Assembly (NCBI RefSeq): GCF_007565055.1
Contig: NC_044561.1
Location: forward strand, 31,513,483 to 31,577,482
DNA: 64,000 nt
Reading direction: 5' to 3'
Origin: Rhinopithecus roxellana
Lineage: Eukaryota > Chordata > Mammalia > Primates > Cercopithecidae
The translations under genes were made by a program, and so were the position numbers. Below, in pieces: positions 63,901 through 64,000 of this stretch. The notes below the pieces were generated by a model. The model did not search any database and was not told where the DNA came from. It was given only the letters and a program-made list of their open reading frames with translations. The number at the start of each line of letters is the position of its first letter. Position 1 is the first letter of the stretch.

Positions 63901-63919
63901 TGGTGTAGAAGGACAATGA
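51893..63919 (+). CDS. RWDD2B: RWDD2B, RWD domain-containing protein 2B
   Basis: Five coding exons, all joins checked: 51893-51959, 61734-61960, 62048-62115, 62231-62593, 63685-63919. They total 319 codons plus stop, the full family length. The N-terminal RWD domain (about residues 36-165) starts around [20 protein letters not shown] and has the RWD hallmark YP in FPFKYPAVLPEI. The C-terminal DUF1115 region includes [20 protein letters not shown] and ends QMFFGVEGQ. RWD domains are protein-interaction folds; the molecular role of RWDD2B is poorly known and I do not assign one. A 9.8-kb Alu-rich first intron separates exon 1 from the rest. The 3' UTR runs off the window. Confidence 0.97.
52342..52461 (-). 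mobile_element. Alu fragment
   Basis: About 120 nt of an inverted Alu left arm, next to a (TA)n run at 52315-52334. Confidence 0.8.
52640..53872 (+). mobile_element. L2 fragment split by an Alu
   Basis: CAAGGCATTTGAACATGCTG, AGGCCTTTCCTGACAACCCC and the tail AGAAACATTTGTTGAAATGA follow LINE-2 order around an Alu. Confidence 0.7.
53445..53738 (-). mobile_element. AluS-like
   Basis: Inverted copy inserted in L2. Confidence 0.9.
53875..54168 (+). mobile_element. AluY-like
   Basis: Full copy; repeats GGGATGGGAGGCTGAG, a small local expansion. Confidence 0.9.
54184..54387 (+). mobile_element. Alu with internal deletion
   Basis: Direct copy jumping from TCTACTAAAAAA to CAGAAAGCAGAGGTTG; the centre is lost. 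Confidence 0.85.
54417..54719 (+). mobile_element. AluY, Old World monkey type
   Basis: Intact copy with CTAGCCGGGCGAGGTGG and GATCCGGCCACTGCACTCC, flanked by AATAGTAGCAAG duplications. Confidence 0.94.
54722..54930 (+). mobile_element. MIR element
   Basis: TTGCCAGGCACTTTCCGCAA, AAGCCACTTGCCTAAGGTCG and AGTTGGTAAGTGGCAGAGCC are a clear MIR core. Confidence 0.88.
55107..55414 (+). mobile_element. AluY-like
   Basis: Full copy with a 20-nt A run in the middle linker. Confidence 0.9.
55515..55821 (+). mobile_element. AluS-like
   Basis: Full copy with an AAATAAATAAAT tail. Confidence 0.9.
56262..56557 (+). mobile_element. AluS-like
   Basis: Full copy directly abutting the next Alu head-to-tail. 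Confidence 0.9.
56559..56850 (+). mobile_element. Chimeric Alu (old body, monkey AluY 3' end)
   Basis: Diverged S/J body up to ATTGCACTGCA at 56793, then GATCCGGCCACTGCACTCCA in the young monkey form, repeating the CACTGCAC segment. Confidence 0.85.
56865..57180 (+). mobile_element. L1 fragment
   Basis: CAGAATACTGTGTCCAGTGA, TGCAGAAATGAAGGGGAAAT and CAGACCTATCCTAAAAGAAT are recognisable L1 ORF2-side phrases. Confidence 0.7.
57222..57506 (-). mobile_element. AluY-like
   Basis: Full inverted copy with a TTTATTTATTT tail and flanking ATTTAGACCTATTTTA duplications. Confidence 0.92.
57545..58040 (+). mobile_element. MaLR-like solo LTR with extra internal segment
   Basis: GTGTGGTTTAATGTGTGCCC, ATGAATGG-type block at 57755, GAAGCCAAATAAATTTCTCT and GAAAATGGACTAATATAC fit an MLT-type LTR. 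About 90 bp near 57655-57745 does not fit. Non-coding. Confidence 0.65.
58499..58663 (+). mobile_element. Alu right-arm fragment
   Basis: Starts at TTAGCTGGGTATGGTGG and runs to the A tail; no left arm. Confidence 0.82.
58926..59110 (-). mobile_element. Alu fragment
   Basis: Inverted right arm after a 24-nt T run, truncated at CAGCTAATTTTTT. Confidence 0.85.
59171..59470 (+). mobile_element. AluS-like
   Basis: Full copy followed by a separate right arm. Confidence 0.9.
59486..59655 (+). mobile_element. Alu right-arm fragment
   Basis: Begins AAATACAAAAATTAGCTGGG and ends in the A tail; joined to the preceding full Alu, so three arms occur in a row. Confidence 0.82.
59734..60018 (-). mobile_element. 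AluS/J-like
   Basis: Inverted copy flanked by AAAAGGAACTATG duplications. Confidence 0.9.
60030..60480 (+). mobile_element. L1 ORF2 3' fragment
   Basis: AAGCAACTTGGCAGTATCTG, GTTGATCCAACAATCCACCT and CAACCCAAGTGTCCATCAAT are the L1 ORF2 C-terminal region, with broken frames. Confidence 0.85.
60663..60967 (+). mobile_element. AluY-like
   Basis: Full copy with AAAACTAATAAATG duplications. Confidence 0.91.
60982..61267 (+). mobile_element. AluJ-like
   Basis: Diverged copy 15 nt after the previous one, 470 bp before RWDD2B exon 2. Confidence 0.86.
61734..61960 (+). CDS. RWDD2B: RWDD2B coding exon 2 (residues 23-98)
   Basis: Encodes ETYTCPKMIEIEQAEAQLAE onward through NMNLDVSEEAM, the first half of the RWD domain. 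Acceptor CTCTTTAG, donor GTAATT. An internal MIEIEQ methionine could serve as an alternative start. Confidence 0.97.
62048..62115 (+). CDS. RWDD2B: RWDD2B coding exon 3 (residues 99-121)
   Basis: Encodes AMFSLACIFPFKYPAVLPEI then TV, with Arg121 split. It contains the RWD YPxxxP-like motif. Flanked by short introns of 87 and 115 bp. Confidence 0.97.
62231..62593 (+). CDS. RWDD2B: RWDD2B coding exon 4 (residues 121-242)
   Basis: From RSVILSRSQQTQLNTDLTAF to QSACEEFWSR. Contains [16 protein letters not shown] of the C-terminal conserved region. Acceptor CTGTTAG; donor GTTTGC is weak but needed for the in-frame join to LRKLNWKR. Confidence 0.96.
62653..62957 (+). mobile_element. Tigger/mariner-type DNA transposon, internally deleted
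   Basis: Left end CAGGCATGTGCTGCCTAGTG and TTGCTTAACAATGG is inverted at the right end as CCATTGTTAAGCAACACATG. Middle includes CATCTAGGTTTGTGTAAGTA. Lies 60 bp after RWDD2B exon 4. Confidence 0.8.
62958..63436. other. RWDD2B intron 4, nothing recognised
   Basis: Intronic, non-coding; contains a GATATGGCAGAAATCGCATG stretch but no repeat I can name. Confidence 0.5.
63441..63570 (+). mobile_element. Alu left monomer
   Basis: Diverged single arm from TGGGGTGTGATGACTCACAC to CTCTACTAAATAAAC, 115 bp before the last RWDD2B exon. Confidence 0.78.
63685..63919 (+). CDS. RWDD2B: RWDD2B terminal coding exon (residues 242-319)
   Basis: Encodes [20 protein letters not shown] onward to QMFFGVEGQ and TGA at 63917-63919. 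Acceptor TTTTCAG. Confidence 0.97.
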
Positions 63920-64000
63920 CAGTAAGAGTAGTTGAAAGTATCTTGTCACTGTTGGCCTTCTGATTTTTTTCCCCCACTTTTTCTCGAAAGATTAAGTAAT
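63920..64000 (+). other. RWDD2B: RWDD2B 3' UTR (partial)
   Basis: Pyrimidine-rich non-coding sequence after the stop. No AATAAA appears before the window ends, so the transcript end lies outside. Confidence 0.75.

Noticed and set aside
1..64000. CRISPR arrays, operons, prokaryotic mobile elements
   Set aside because: Spliced genes, Alu content and CpG islands show a primate nuclear genome; regular tandem repeats seen are microsatellites.

Overview
This is vertebrate, and specifically primate, genomic DNA. The genes have spliced GT-AG introns and about half of the window is Alu, L1, L2, MIR, MaLR-LTR and DNA-transposon debris. Several young Alu copies (around 521, 28266, 40129, 47304 and 54417) share a CCGGCCACTGCAC 3' variant and an ACTAGCCGGGCGAGGTGG left/right junction. 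I associate this with Old World monkey AluY (YRa-type) rather than human AluY, so a cercopithecid monkey is the best guess. The locus corresponds to human 21q21.3, seen in the orientation opposite to the usual human one.

Layout: (1) 105-13430, plus strand: CCT8, the theta subunit of the TRiC/CCT chaperonin. Thirteen coding exons are present, from residue 51 to the stop. The first exons and promoter lie left of the window. (2) 13431-15131: a short convergent 3'-to-3' intergenic space. (3) 15198-45770, minus strand: USP16, the deubiquitinase acting on histone H2A-Lys119-ubiquitin. All 17 coding exons are present (826 codons plus stop), with a CpG-island promoter at about 45.2-45.9 kb. (4) 45.9-51.7 kb: intergenic space made almost wholly of Alu and L1 copies. 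(5) 51.72-52.2 kb: CpG-island promoter with a perfect NRF1-type palindrome. RWDD2B follows on the plus strand, with five coding exons (319 codons) ending at 63919. Its 3' UTR leaves the window. USP16 and RWDD2B are head-to-head about 6 kb apart; CCT8 and USP16 are tail-to-tail.

The three genes are neighbours but not one pathway: protein folding (CCT8), chromatin and ribosome deubiquitination (USP16), and a poorly characterised RWD-domain protein (RWDD2B). All reading frames are intact and all junctions were checked codon by codon against the family proteins as I know them.

The most interesting observation is in the last CCT8 intron. A second, diverged copy of the terminal coding exon (12786-12878) is still open and has a good acceptor. 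It keeps 11 of 13 leading amino acids while 8 of those 11 shared codons differ at the third base. This looks like an old tandem exon duplication kept under protein-level selection, predicting an alternative CCT8 C-terminal tail. Other points of note are a GC-AG intron in CCT8, an 11-bp inverted CCAAT palindrome in the USP16 CpG island, three upstream ATGs in three frames in the predicted USP16 leader, a 214-nt uninterrupted purine tract, and several chimeric, nested or tandemly duplicated Alu elements.
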